This document shows, one piece after another, positions 18,308 to 27,139 of a stretch of 51,111 bases of DNA. Every line of letters begins with the position of its first letter. Within the stretch, counting starts at the first letter, position 1. The stretch is taken from positions 1 through 51,111 of the forward strand of contig JAFLRO010000008.1 in the NCBI GenBank assembly GCA_022511425.1, given 5' to 3'. Below the pieces are notes generated by a model that saw only the letters and a list, made by a program, of their open reading frames with translations, searched no databases and was not told the origin of the DNA. This DNA comes from Acetatifactor sp. (GTDB lineage: Bacteria; Bacillota; Clostridia; Lachnospirales; Lachnospiraceae). The position numbers were made by a program, and so were the translations under genes.

Positions 18308-20146
18308 ATGATATCTCGCAGAAATTTTTTTAGTATATGTATTATGATGGCTGTGCTCTTATTCATGCTCCAATTTTCCCAAGTCATCAAAGCGAACGGA
18401 AATAATTACAATGTTAATGAGTACATGACGTCAGAGGATATTTTATCAGGGGCGGACAGATGGAGACCGGGAGAATTGACTGAGCCGGGATATGTGGTGT
18501 TTATTGGCAGCCAGATGAATCCTGTTGGTAATGTGGTATTACAGTGGTGCGATTTCACAAAGAGAGATCGTATTGTAGTTTCGGATATTAATGAGTTAAC
18601 ATTACCCGAGGGAAAACTTCCAAAGCTGATTTTGATAGATTCTGATTTCGTTGACTTTAAGACAGATACAACGGCGTTGATCAATTTTACGAAAGAGGGG
18701 GTGTCATTGGTATTCTGTAATCTGCCAGACATAGAGGTGATACAGGGAAATGCCAGACTGCGGAAACTTCTGGGGATTTCGAAGGTGGATCAGTACTGGA
18801 TTCAAACAATGGGAATTCAGTTGTATTCCGGATTTATGGTGGGAGGCGAGGCGATCTACCAGGTACGGCAGCAGGATGATGAGAAACTTCAGGATTTACA
18901 GCTTGCGGTTCCCTGGTATCGGATGGATAGTGGAACCAAGGCTTATATGGTTGGGCTTTTAGAAATCGATGAGGAGGACGAGGACGGAATTAAGCGTGAG
19001 GATTTTCCGGCAATCATCTGGCGAAACAGTTATGAAGAGGCCATGGTATTCGCTATAAGCGGTAATTATATGTCTAGTCTGACAGGGCTTGGAATTTTGG
19101 ATGCTTTTGTATATGAGATGGAGCCCTACCAGCTCTATCCAGTGATTAATGCAAGAAATACTGTAATGGCAAATTATCCAAACTTTTCCGCTGAGAATGA
19201 GGAGGAGCTGAATCAGATTTACAGTCGCAGTCCCAAAGCGCTGTACCGTGATATAATGTGGCCGAGTATTGCTGCGGTTTCAGAGCGGTTTAATCTGAGA
19301 CTGACCTGTTACCTGATGCCTCAACATTTTTATGCGGATGAACTGGAACCCTCAGACGACGATTTAGTGTTCTACTTTCAGCAGTTTAAGGAGATAAGTG
19401 CTGAGGCGGGAAGAACTTTGGAGTATGCAGGTGATGTGGAACTGAAGGATAAGCTGGTTCGGGATGAGAACTTTTTACAAAATCTGACTGAAAGCTATCG
19501 GTTTGGCACATTTTATGCTGGGGAGGAAATAACCGAAGAGCTTTATGATTTGTTGCAGAATGAGACATTTAAGGACCTCCGCACACTGGTAGTCAACGGA
19601 CGGGATAAGTACCCGCTGGTGTCTTACTGCACAGACGAAGTGACGCTGCAGAGTATCACTGCGGAAGCAACAGATTATACTTACTCCAAGGATCTGCAGA
19701 TGAGAAGCCTTGTCACCGCTCTGGGGTATACCAATGTACTGGTGGACCTGACCAATGTCACCTGGCCTCAGTCAGAAGACGAACAGTGGCAGAATTACTT
19801 CGATGACATCTCCAGCAATATCGGTTCTTATTGGAGTCGGTATCAGGAGTTTTCCGCTACTTCCCTTTCGGAGAGCGATGCCCATGTGCGCAGTTTTCTG
19901 AATCTGAATTATAGGGAATCAAGGGAAGATCGTATCATTACATTACAGGTGGAGAACGCTGGTAATGAAGCGTGGTTTGTCCTGCGCACTCACGATGAGA
20001 CGATTGCTCAGGTGGAAGGAGGAACCTATGAAGAAGTTGAGGCAGGATTTTATCTGATTCATGTGCTGTCAGAGCATGTGGAGATTCAGCTGAAGGCTGA
20101 CAGCTTAAGTTTGGATGTGATGAATGCCGGTGACAAGGTGTATTAA
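18308..20146 (+). CDS. DUF2194 protein, PelA-like extracytoplasmic enzyme candidate
   Basis: A 612-residue protein with an N-terminal signal anchor (residues 6-28) and a large extracytoplasmic part. Residues ~60-250 look like a flavodoxin/ThuA-like alpha-beta domain (V-V-F-I-G-S-Q, L-I-L-I-D-S-D-F). The middle part (from ~275, P-V-I-N-A-R-N) resembles DUF2194, related to polysaccharide-deacetylase folds. It ends with a beta-rich module. It occupies the place of PelA, the Pel deacetylase/hydrolase, but I see no clear GH114 hydrolase domain or complete CE4 metal triad. Function by position is therefore tentative. Confidence 0.6.
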   Translation: MISRRNFFSICIMMAVLLFMLQFSQVIKANGNNYNVNEYMTSEDILSGADRWRPGELTEPGYVVFIGSQMNPVGNVVLQWCDFTKRDRIVVSDINELTLPEGKLPKLILIDSDFVDFKTDTTALINFTKEGVSLVFCNLPDIEVIQGNARLRKLLGISKVDQYWIQTMGIQLYSGFMVGGEAIYQVRQQDDEKLQDLQLAVPWYRMDSGTKAYMVGLLEIDEEDEDGIKREDFPAIIWRNSYEEAMVFAISGNYMSSLTGLGILDAFVYEMEPYQLYPVINARNTVMANYPNFSAENEEELNQIYSRSPKALYRDIMWPSIAAVSERFNLRLTCYLMPQHFYADELEPSDDDLVFYFQQFKEISAEAGRTLEYAGDVELKDKLVRDENFLQNLTESYRFGTFYAGEEITEELYDLLQNETFKDLRTLVVNGRDKYPLVSYCTDEVTLQSITAEATDYTYSKDLQMRSLVTALGYTNVLVDLTNVTWPQSEDEQWQNYFDDISSNIGSYWSRYQEFSATSLSESDAHVRSFLNLNYRESREDRIITLQVENAGNEAWFVLRTHDETIAQVEGGTYEEVEAGFYLIHVLSEHVEIQLKADSLSLDVMNAGDKVY

Positions 20147-20172
20147 GGCATCTCGACAAGGAGAGATTACAG

Positions 20173-21900
20173 ATGAAGATTTGTATTGTTGCAGAGGGGT
20201 GCTATCCATACGTAGTAGGTGGAGTGTCCGGTTGGATAAACAGCATGATAAAGTCTTTTCCTCAAGTGGAATTTGTTGTGTTGGCAATTATATCAAATCG
20301 TACTCAGAGTGGAAAGTTTGTCTATGAATTGCCTGCAAACGTAACGGCTGTATATGAGGCATATTTGGACGATTATGACTGGGGGCGCAAGCCAAAGCAC
20401 GGAAAGAGAACAAAGCTGAATAAGAAAGAGTATCTGGCCCTGCGCAGTATAGTTATGAATGAAGACATAGACTGGAGCATTGTCTTTGATATGTTTCAAA
20501 AGAAGAGTTTCTCTATAGATGATCTGTTAATGGGAGCGGACTTTTTGAACATTGTGAAGGAATGCTATCAGGCCAGATATCCCTATATTGTATTTTCGGA
20601 CTTTTTATGGACTATGCGCTCTATCTACCTTCCACTCTTTTTGATATTGAAGACGGAACTGCCGACGGCGGATATTTATCACTGTGTAGCCACAGGGTAT
20701 GCCGGTGTATTGGGAAGCATGGCAAAACATTTTCACAGGAGTGGGCTTCTTATATCAGAGCACGGAATCTATACCAGAGAGCGGGAAGAGGAGCTGATAA
20801 AAGCAGAATGGGTGGCTGGAATCTATAAGAATATCTGGATTGACCAATTCCGTAAAATGTCCAGATTAGCTTACGAGAATGCGGATATTGTGACCAGTTT
20901 GTACAGTCACGCTCGGGAATTACAGATTGGGCTGGGATGTCCTTTAGAAAAGCTGAGAGTTACTCCGAACGGAATTGATGTAGGAAGACTGGTGAACTTG
21001 CCGGGCAAAAAGGAGGAAGATACTGGTTTTATTAATATAGGCGCGGTGCTGCGCGTGACTCCTATTAAGGATGTAAAGACAATGATCAGGGCCTTTTCTT
21101 TTGCTAAAGAAGAAAACAATAGCCTGAAGCTGTGGATCATGGGACCCTGTGATGAGGATGAGGAGTATGCCAAAGAGTGCTTTGAACTTGTGGATGCTCT
21201 TCAGGTAAATGATGTGGTGTTTACTGGACGTATCGATGTGAAGGAGTACCTGGGGAGAATGGATTTCACTATTCTTACCAGTATCAGTGAAGGGCAGCCA
21301 CTTACCATATTGGAGAGCTATGCTGCACACAAGCCTGTGATTGCTACCGATGTGGGCAATTGCCGTGAATTGATATATGGCGAGGGGGATGGGTGTGGAA
21401 CTGCAGGCATCCTGACTCACATTATGAACACAGCGGAACTTTCCGCAGCCATGCTGGATATGGCCCGTTCTTCACAGCTTCGGAAAACCATGGGAGAATG
21501 TGGCTATCAACGGGTAATGCAGCGGTATCAAATACATCAGATGATTCAAACCTATGAGAATATTTATGCAGAAATCGGCTGGAATTACGGCAAGCTTCTG
21601 ACACAGTCTATATCGGAGGAGAATTATGGTGCGGATATTTCTGATCTGGAGGGATATGGTACTGACGTTCCTGATCTGGAGGAATATGGTACTGATGTTC
21701 TGGCGCTGGAGGAATATGGTGCAGATATTCCCGATCTAATGATATATGATTTGGATGATGAGGTGATGTCAGAAGCATCTTCAACGCCTATGGAGACTGT
21801 AATAGAGATGAGTGCTAAGCGATTCCCCAAGAGTAAGGGTGACTTTGATTTTGATGTAAGTGATTATGATGATTTTGATATAGATGTGGAATTTCATTGA
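20173..21900 (+). CDS. pelF: PelF glycosyltransferase with acidic repeat tail
   Basis: A 575-residue GT4 enzyme, the Pel polymerase. N-terminus M-K-I-C-I-V-A-E-G-C-Y-P-Y-V-V-G-G-V-S-G is the PelF hallmark. Further marks: S-E-H-G-I-Y-T-R-E-R-E-E-E, T-P-N-G-I-D, L-R-V-T-P-I-K-D-V-K-T and the catalytic S-E-G-Q-P-L-T-I-L-E. Family members are about 500 residues; here residues ~480-575 are an extra acidic tail with four 10-residue repeats (E-Y-G-x-D-x-x-D-L-E type) and a final D/F-rich segment. It should use a UDP-HexNAc donor (in Pseudomonas the polymer is GalNAc/GlcNAc-based). AAGGAG is 8-9 bases before the start. Confidence 0.92.
   Translation: MKICIVAEGCYPYVVGGVSGWINSMIKSFPQVEFVVLAIISNRTQSGKFVYELPANVTAVYEAYLDDYDWGRKPKHGKRTKLNKKEYLALRSIVMNEDIDWSIVFDMFQKKSFSIDDLLMGADFLNIVKECYQARYPYIVFSDFLWTMRSIYLPLFLILKTELPTADIYHCVATGYAGVLGSMAKHFHRSGLLISEHGIYTREREEELIKAEWVAGIYKNIWIDQFRKMSRLAYENADIVTSLYSHARELQIGLGCPLEKLRVTPNGIDVGRLVNLPGKKEEDTGFINIGAVLRVTPIKDVKTMIRAFSFAKEENNSLKLWIMGPCDEDEEYAKECFELVDALQVNDVVFTGRIDVKEYLGRMDFTILTSISEGQPLTILESYAAHKPVIATDVGNCRELIYGEGDGCGTAGILTHIMNTAELSAAMLDMARSSQLRKTMGECGYQRVMQRYQIHQMIQTYENIYAEIGWNYGKLLTQSISEENYGADISDLEGYGTDVPDLEEYGTDVLALEEYGADIPDLMIYDLDDEVMSEASSTPMETVIEMSAKRFPKSKGDFDFDVSDYDDFDIDVEFH
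21621..21740 (+). repeat. 30-bp tandem repeat in the PelF tail
   Basis: Four consecutive 30-bp units start at 21621, 21651, 21681 and 21711, each containing tATGGT at the same phase. They encode (N/G/E)-Y-G-(A/T)-D-(I/V)-x-x-L-(E/M)-type decapeptides at the C-terminus of PelF. Confidence 0.9.
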
Positions 21901-21918
21901 TAAAAGGAGAGATAGTGT

Positions 21919-23355
21919 ATGGCTGGAATAGGCATAAGACTAAATAGAATATTCAGTAAGAACACTATAACTACCAACTTGATTGGTTTCGGTTACAGTA
22001 TGGTCATCACGATTGCGCCCATGTTTCTGGTCATAGCTGCGGTGCTTCTTATGAATGTGCTGCTGGGGATATCAAAGCTCGGTTATGCGTCCAGAGAACT
22101 GTTTTCCAGCACTGTGTTGTATATATTTATTTTTGCAATGATAACATCATCGCCATTTAATGCTGTGCTTTCCAGATATATCTCAGACGTTATCTATAAC
22201 GAGACCTATGAGGACATTTTACCTTGTTATTACGTGGGGTTGATTTTGAATCTGGTTTTTAGCTGCGTTTTAGGTATTCCTTTCTGTATTTGGGAATTTG
22301 TCGTAGGAGAAGTTGATATTCTTTTTGTATTCATGGGTTATTGCGGCTATGTATCGCTGGTGTTGGTTTTTTATTCCATGCTGTATCTGTCCATTTGTAA
22401 AGACTACAAAAAGACATCCCTTTTTTTCCTGATTGGTATGTCAGTGACAGTAATTATGTCCCTTTTTCTGGTGTATATTGTGGGGATGGAAGCAACCTCT
22501 GCCATGCTTTTTTCGCTGGATGTGGGATTTGCGGTGATCGGTAGTCTGGAGCTTGCGCTGATTATAAGTTATTTCAGAGAAAATAGTGGAAAGTACAAGG
22601 ATGTGCTGGGGTATTTTAAAAAATATTGGCAATTGGTGATTGCCAACTTAGTATATACGGTAGGACTCTATGTGCACAATTTTGTGTTCTGGACTACTGA
22701 CATGCACATTGTGGTGGCTAAGAGCTTTGTTAGTATGACAACCTATGACTTGGCCACCTGTCTGGCTATGTTTACAAATATCACATCGAGTGTTATATTT
22801 ATATCAAGAGTAGAAATGCATTTTCATGATCGGTATAAGGGGTATTCAGAGGCGGTAATCGGCGGCAGGGGCATTGATATCGAGAACGCTAAACGAAGGA
22901 TGTTCAGCCAACTTTCAGAAGAGCTGATGAATCTGGTGCGAATCCAGTTTATTGTGACGGTAGTGCTGTTCTTGCTGTTTATCATCATACTGCCCCGGTT
23001 TGGTTTCGGCGGTCTGGTCATGCAGATTTATCCCTGTTTGGCAGCAGGATATTTCATTTTATTCACTATGTATGCAGCAATTATTTTCTTGTATTATTAT
23101 AATGATTTGATTGGTGCGATAATGACATCTATAAGTTTCTGTGTGACAACGCTGTTGGGCAGTATTTTTGCTACACGACTGGAACCTATTTGGTATGGAA
23201 TAGGTCTGGTCATTGGCACTGCTGTGGGATGGGCTGTGGCGTATCACAGGCTGCGTGTAATAGAGAGGACATTAGATGTACACATTTTCTGTACCGGCAG
23301 TATCATGGAACGAGGGCATGGTAAAAAGCCTTCCAATAAGGTTTACAGTAGGTAA
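21919..23355 (+). CDS. pelG: PelG polysaccharide transporter
   Basis: A 478-residue membrane protein with about twelve helices and the PelG start M-A-G-I-G-I-R-L, then T-I-A-P-M-F-L type motifs and a soluble loop after helix 8. PelG is the MATE-like inner-membrane exporter of the Pel polymer and works with PelF, PelD and PelE. It is 18 bases after PelF. The order D-E-(A-like)-F-G matches Pel loci of Gram-positive bacteria, which lack the outer-membrane parts PelB and PelC. Confidence 0.9.
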   Translation: MAGIGIRLNRIFSKNTITTNLIGFGYSMVITIAPMFLVIAAVLLMNVLLGISKLGYASRELFSSTVLYIFIFAMITSSPFNAVLSRYISDVIYNETYEDILPCYYVGLILNLVFSCVLGIPFCIWEFVVGEVDILFVFMGYCGYVSLVLVFYSMLYLSICKDYKKTSLFFLIGMSVTVIMSLFLVYIVGMEATSAMLFSLDVGFAVIGSLELALIISYFRENSGKYKDVLGYFKKYWQLVIANLVYTVGLYVHNFVFWTTDMHIVVAKSFVSMTTYDLATCLAMFTNITSSVIFISRVEMHFHDRYKGYSEAVIGGRGIDIENAKRRMFSQLSEELMNLVRIQFIVTVVLFLLFIIILPRFGFGGLVMQIYPCLAAGYFILFTMYAAIIFLYYYNDLIGAIMTSISFCVTTLLGSIFATRLEPIWYGIGLVIGTAVGWAVAYHRLRVIERTLDVHIFCTGSIMERGHGKKPSNKVYSR

Positions 23356-23390
23356 ATTTGCAGCATCTGTAGAGAAAGGATATGGAAGGT

Positions 23391-23780
23391 ATGGAACCTA
23401 GCGTTTTGCTTCGCATAATAATGATTTTGACAGGAGTGGTTTTGTTTGTGGTAACATTGTCTTCTTTGGCAAAGAGGAGAATGACGGAATCCTTCTGCCT
23501 TACCTGGGGGCTTATCAGTGTTATCATTATTTTGGCAGGTATTTTACTGCGCCCTACTGAGTGGAGCAGTTATATTAGCGGCACGGGTATGATTTTGGTT
23601 GGATTGATTGGTTTTTGCGTGGTATATGGCGCTTATTTTATGAGTACTAAAGTGTCAGAACTGATGCGCAAGAATATGGAACTTGCCATGCAGGTGTCTC
23701 TTCTGGGAAAGGAAAATGAGGAGATGAAAAAAATGATTCAGAAGCTTTCCGAAGATATGGAACAGGATAAGGAGAAGTGA
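23391..23780 (+). CDS. DUF2304-like small membrane protein
   Basis: A 129-residue protein with three hydrophobic helices (I-I-M-I-L-T-G-V-V-L-F, L-I-S-V-I-I-I-L-A-G-I, I-G-F-C-V-V-Y-G) followed by a charged C-terminal coiled coil. This matches DUF2304, often paired with GT2 enzymes that transfer sugars to polyprenyl phosphate. ATG 23391 is preferred (AAGGA 10 bases upstream) over ATG 23382, which is too close. A GT2 of that type follows two genes later. Confidence 0.65.
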   Translation: MEPSVLLRIIMILTGVVLFVVTLSSLAKRRMTESFCLTWGLISVIIILAGILLRPTEWSSYISGTGMILVGLIGFCVVYGAYFMSTKVSELMRKNMELAMQVSLLGKENEEMKKMIQKLSEDMEQDKEK

Positions 23781-23784
23781 CTTA

Positions 23785-24987
23785 ATGAAAAAAGCACTTT
23801 TCGTGATCAATACATTAGGGCATGCCGGAGCGGAGACAGCCTTGTTGGAGTTATTGCGTCATCTAAGTCCTGACGAATATGAAGTATCTCTTTATGTGCT
23901 CACAAATCAAGGGGAACTGGTGCATGAACTGCCGGAGCATGTAAAGCTTTTGAATACGCATTATGTAGATTGTTCTGTTTTAAGCAAAGAAGGGAAAAAG
24001 GCGCTGAACCGCCAGGTGCTGCGTGCTATGCTGTCCAGAGGCAGTATATTAAGAAACTTTCCCTATCTGGTAAAAAATTTTTGGACTATGCTCAGAATGG
24101 GGAGAATTCTGCCGGATAAACTGTTATGGCGCGTGATGTCCGACGGAGGACTGAGGACGGAGACCCGATACGATTTGGCAGTAGCCTACCTGGAGGGAGG
24201 TTCTGCCTATTATGTGGCGGATCATGTGCTGGCGGATAAAAAGGTGGCATTCCTCCACGTGGACTACGGGAGAGCGGGTTATACCAGGAGTTTGGACAAG
24301 GACTGTTATTTAAAATATGACAAGGTGTTTACCGTATCGGACGAGGTCAAGGCTACTTTTTTAAAGGTTTACCCAGAATGTGAATCTGTGACAGAGGTAT
24401 TCCACAATATCATCAATCAAGAGGAGATTCGAAAAAAATCCAAGTTGCCCGGCGGGTTTTCGGATCAGTTCGATGGTTGGCGAATTCTCACTGTAGGCAG
24501 ACTGACAGCACAGAAGGCTTACGAGGTATCTATTGAGGCCATGGGGCTCTTGAAAGAAAGAGGATTACATGCCCGGTGGTATGTGTTGGGAGAGGGCGAG
24601 CAGAGAAGTTTTCTGGAAGAGAAGATTAAGGAACTGGGTCTTGAGAAGGATTTTGTACTACTGGGGGCTGTGAGCAACCCTTATCCTTATATGCGGCAGG
24701 CGGATCTATATGTACATGCCAGCCGCTTTGAAGGAAAAAGCATAGCCATACAGGAAGCGCAGACACTGGGGAAAGTGATATTGGTGTCAGACTGTAGCGG
24801 AAATAGGGAACAGGTGGAGCAAAATGTGGACGGGGTGTTGTGTGGCCTGACACCGGAGGAAGTCAGTAGTAAAGTTGTAGAATTGTTCGAGGATCGGGAA
24901 AAATATCAACGGCTGGGAGCAGCAGCAGCAGCAAAAAAGATGACTGACGAGTCGGAGATGAACAAGCTTTTTTCTCTGATGATATAA
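23785..24987 (+). CDS. GT4 family glycosyltransferase
   Basis: A 400-residue GT-B enzyme: start M-K-K-A-L-F-V-I-N-T-L-G-H-A-G-A-E-T-A, then I-L-T-V-G-R-L-T-A-Q-K-A-Y, Y-V-L-G-E-G-E-Q and the catalytic region S-R-F-E-G-K-S-I-A-I-Q-E-A. Four bases after DUF2304. It likely adds a further sugar to the locus product or builds a second glycan; substrate unknown. Confidence 0.85.
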   Translation: MKKALFVINTLGHAGAETALLELLRHLSPDEYEVSLYVLTNQGELVHELPEHVKLLNTHYVDCSVLSKEGKKALNRQVLRAMLSRGSILRNFPYLVKNFWTMLRMGRILPDKLLWRVMSDGGLRTETRYDLAVAYLEGGSAYYVADHVLADKKVAFLHVDYGRAGYTRSLDKDCYLKYDKVFTVSDEVKATFLKVYPECESVTEVFHNIINQEEIRKKSKLPGGFSDQFDGWRILTVGRLTAQKAYEVSIEAMGLLKERGLHARWYVLGEGEQRSFLEEKIKELGLEKDFVLLGAVSNPYPYMRQADLYVHASRFEGKSIAIQEAQTLGKVILVSDCSGNREQVEQNVDGVLCGLTPEEVSSKVVELFEDREKYQRLGAAAAAKKMTDESEMNKLFSLMI

Positions 24988-25001
24988 CGCAGGGGGCATC
25001 T

Positions 25002-25781
25002 ATGAAGCAAAAAGAACTATTAATAATTATTCCGGCATACAATGAGGAAAACAACATAGGCGCATTTCTGGAGCAGCTGGAACAACCACAGATCATGGAA
25101 ATGGCTGATATACTGGTGATGAACGATGCCTCCACGGATCATACCTCTGATATAGTGAGAAGTAGAGGGCATCAAGTTATCAACCATGTATACAATCTGG
25201 GATATGGGTGCGGTCTGTGGGTCGGTTATAAGTATGCAGTTAACAAGGGATACCGCTATATTATCCAGATGGATGCAGATGGACAGCATGACGCATGTAA
25301 TGTGATGGAGTTGTATCGAAGGCTGAAGTCGGAGGGGCAGGGAGGGCATAAACCGGATATTGTGTTGGGCTCTCGGTTTTTGAAGGATAGCGTGGCTTAT
25401 CCGGTTTCTCTAATTAAAAGAATTGCGTATACGATGTTCAGAATATTGATACGTATTGGAACGGGACGGAAGATTCAGGATCCCACTACGGGGCTCCAAG
25501 GGTTGAGCCGAAGGGCTTTTTCTTTTTATGCAGGTTTCAACCACTTTGATGATAAGTATCCTGATGCCAATATGATTATGCAGATGCTTTTGCTTGGCTT
25601 CCGAGTGGAAGAGGTACCGGCGGTGATGCATACCAGAACCAATGGCGTGAGCATGCATTCAGGAATTGTTAAGCCTGTGTTTTATATGTTCCGTATGATG
25701 TTTTCCATCATTGCAGTTTGGATTCGCGTCAAACTGTATAGGGTAGATAAGGGGATTGCAAATGAGGAAACTATTACATAG
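25002..25781 (+). CDS. GT2 family glycosyltransferase (DPM1/polyprenyl-phosphate type)
   Basis: A 259-residue GT-A enzyme: L-L-I-I-I-P-A-Y-N-E-E-N-N-I, M-N-D-A-S-T-D, Y-N-L-G-Y-G-C-G, and the metal-binding D-A-D-G-Q-H. This pattern is typical of enzymes that charge polyprenyl phosphate with a sugar. The charged lipid could feed the large membrane protein at 27140, if that is a GT-C enzyme. Its end overlaps the next gene by 20 bases. Confidence 0.8.
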   Translation: MKQKELLIIIPAYNEENNIGAFLEQLEQPQIMEMADILVMNDASTDHTSDIVRSRGHQVINHVYNLGYGCGLWVGYKYAVNKGYRYIIQMDADGQHDACNVMELYRRLKSEGQGGHKPDIVLGSRFLKDSVAYPVSLIKRIAYTMFRILIRIGTGRKIQDPTTGLQGLSRRAFSFYAGFNHFDDKYPDANMIMQMLLLGFRVEEVPAVMHTRTNGVSMHSGIVKPVFYMFRMMFSIIAVWIRVKLYRVDKGIANEETIT

Positions 25782-27090
25782 GTTGAGATATGGTCGGGAG
25801 AAATGGCATTTTCAGCAGACTGAACTTCAGGAACTGACGGAGAACTTCCCCAATCCCGCTAGGGGTTGGTATCAGATACATACATTTCAGGTGGAGCAGG
25901 AGCCGGATTTTGCGCAGCTGGAGTGGTGTCTTGACAGGACTGACACTCTGACTCTGGTGATTATTGACATAGGAGCTTATAAGGAGCAAAACCTAAGTCG
26001 GGAGTGTCTGAAACGGATATCCAGTATATTGGAGTTTTTTAAAGATAATCAGTATGATATAATCTTGAGAGTGGTCTATGACCATGATGGAAATGCTATT
26101 GAGAGAGAACCCTTTTTCTTTCAGCAAGTGCTTAGTCACCTGAGACAATTGGGGGATATATTGGATCAGTTTGCGGACAACGTTTTTGTCTATCAGGGAA
26201 TGCTTGTGGGAAACTGGGGGGAAATGCATACTTCCCGGTTTTTGTCGGAAGAGAAACTGGAGCAAATGGCAGAGGTGCTGCGGTACTACAAATGTGAACA
26301 GACCTATCTGGCAGTCAGGCGTCCCGTATACTGGCGTATGCTTCACCTGAATCAGGCGGGTGGAGAGTTACATTGTCCTGATGGCATGGGGTTGTTTGAT
26401 GACGGTATTTTTGGGTCGGAAACTCACTTGGGAACCTTTGGTGTAAAGGCTAAGGAAGACGCTGGATGGGGAGAGTCCTGGTGCAGAGCGGATGAGTTGG
26501 TCTTTGAGCGACAGTTGAGTGGGTTTACACCAAACGGTGGAGAAGTGGTCTACGATGAAGAGTTTGCAAAAAGCCTGACACCGGAAGCAGTGCTGGAGGA
26601 AATTCGGCAGATGCAGATCACTTATCTGAATAAAGTCTACGATGGAAGAATGTTGGATATTTGGCGTAGGTGGAAATGCCCTGTTCCAGGAGTTTGGGCG
26701 GATAAAAGCCTGTATGATTATGTGGGGGCCCATTTGGGATATCGGTTTATGGTAAAAAGAGTTTCCGTGACTCCAAAGCGTGATTCCCACAGTAACTGCC
26801 TAGTGGAGTTTGAGGTGGAGAACACCGGTTTTGCTGGTTTTTATCAGGACGCAGATATCTTTTTGGAATACCGAACCCTAGATGGAGAGTACAGACAGAC
26901 TGTACTAGACAGCAAGCTGCGAGGCTGGCAAAGCGGCGAGAAGCGGCAGTATACCTGTGAATTGGAAGTCTGTAGTACCGCTCTCTTTCTGACGGCTGTA
27001 AGAAAGCAGGGCGGAACACGTATTCTGTTTGCTCATTCCTCGGATGCGGAGGGGAGAGTGCTTTTGGGGAGACTCAGCCTGGACGAATGA
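25762..27090 (+). CDS. DUF4874/DUF4832 protein without signal peptide
   Basis: A 442-residue protein. ATG 25762 has AGGGG 7 bases upstream; TTG 25756 is the alternative. After ~35 residues comes N-P-A-R-G-W-Y, the entry motif of DUF4874, a TIM-barrel-like domain resembling glycoside hydrolases. Y-Q-G-M-L-V-G-N-W-G-E-M-H (from ~residue 145) provides a candidate catalytic glutamate. The C-terminal ~120 residues fit the beta-sandwich DUF4832. No signal peptide or membrane helix is visible, so it may act in the cytoplasm, unlike its paralogue at 29584. Substrate unknown; a glycan-processing role is inferred from context. Confidence 0.7.
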   Translation: MRKLLHRLRYGREKWHFQQTELQELTENFPNPARGWYQIHTFQVEQEPDFAQLEWCLDRTDTLTLVIIDIGAYKEQNLSRECLKRISSILEFFKDNQYDIILRVVYDHDGNAIEREPFFFQQVLSHLRQLGDILDQFADNVFVYQGMLVGNWGEMHTSRFLSEEKLEQMAEVLRYYKCEQTYLAVRRPVYWRMLHLNQAGGELHCPDGMGLFDDGIFGSETHLGTFGVKAKEDAGWGESWCRADELVFERQLSGFTPNGGEVVYDEEFAKSLTPEAVLEEIRQMQITYLNKVYDGRMLDIWRRWKCPVPGVWADKSLYDYVGAHLGYRFMVKRVSVTPKRDSHSNCLVEFEVENTGFAGFYQDADIFLEYRTLDGEYRQTVLDSKLRGWQSGEKRQYTCELEVCSTALFLTAVRKQGGTRILFAHSSDAEGRVLLGRLSLDE

Positions 27091-27139
27091 TTTCGGGTCA
27101 TAGGAGACCTAATCGGAACAGGTGGGAGGAGGTGAATAT

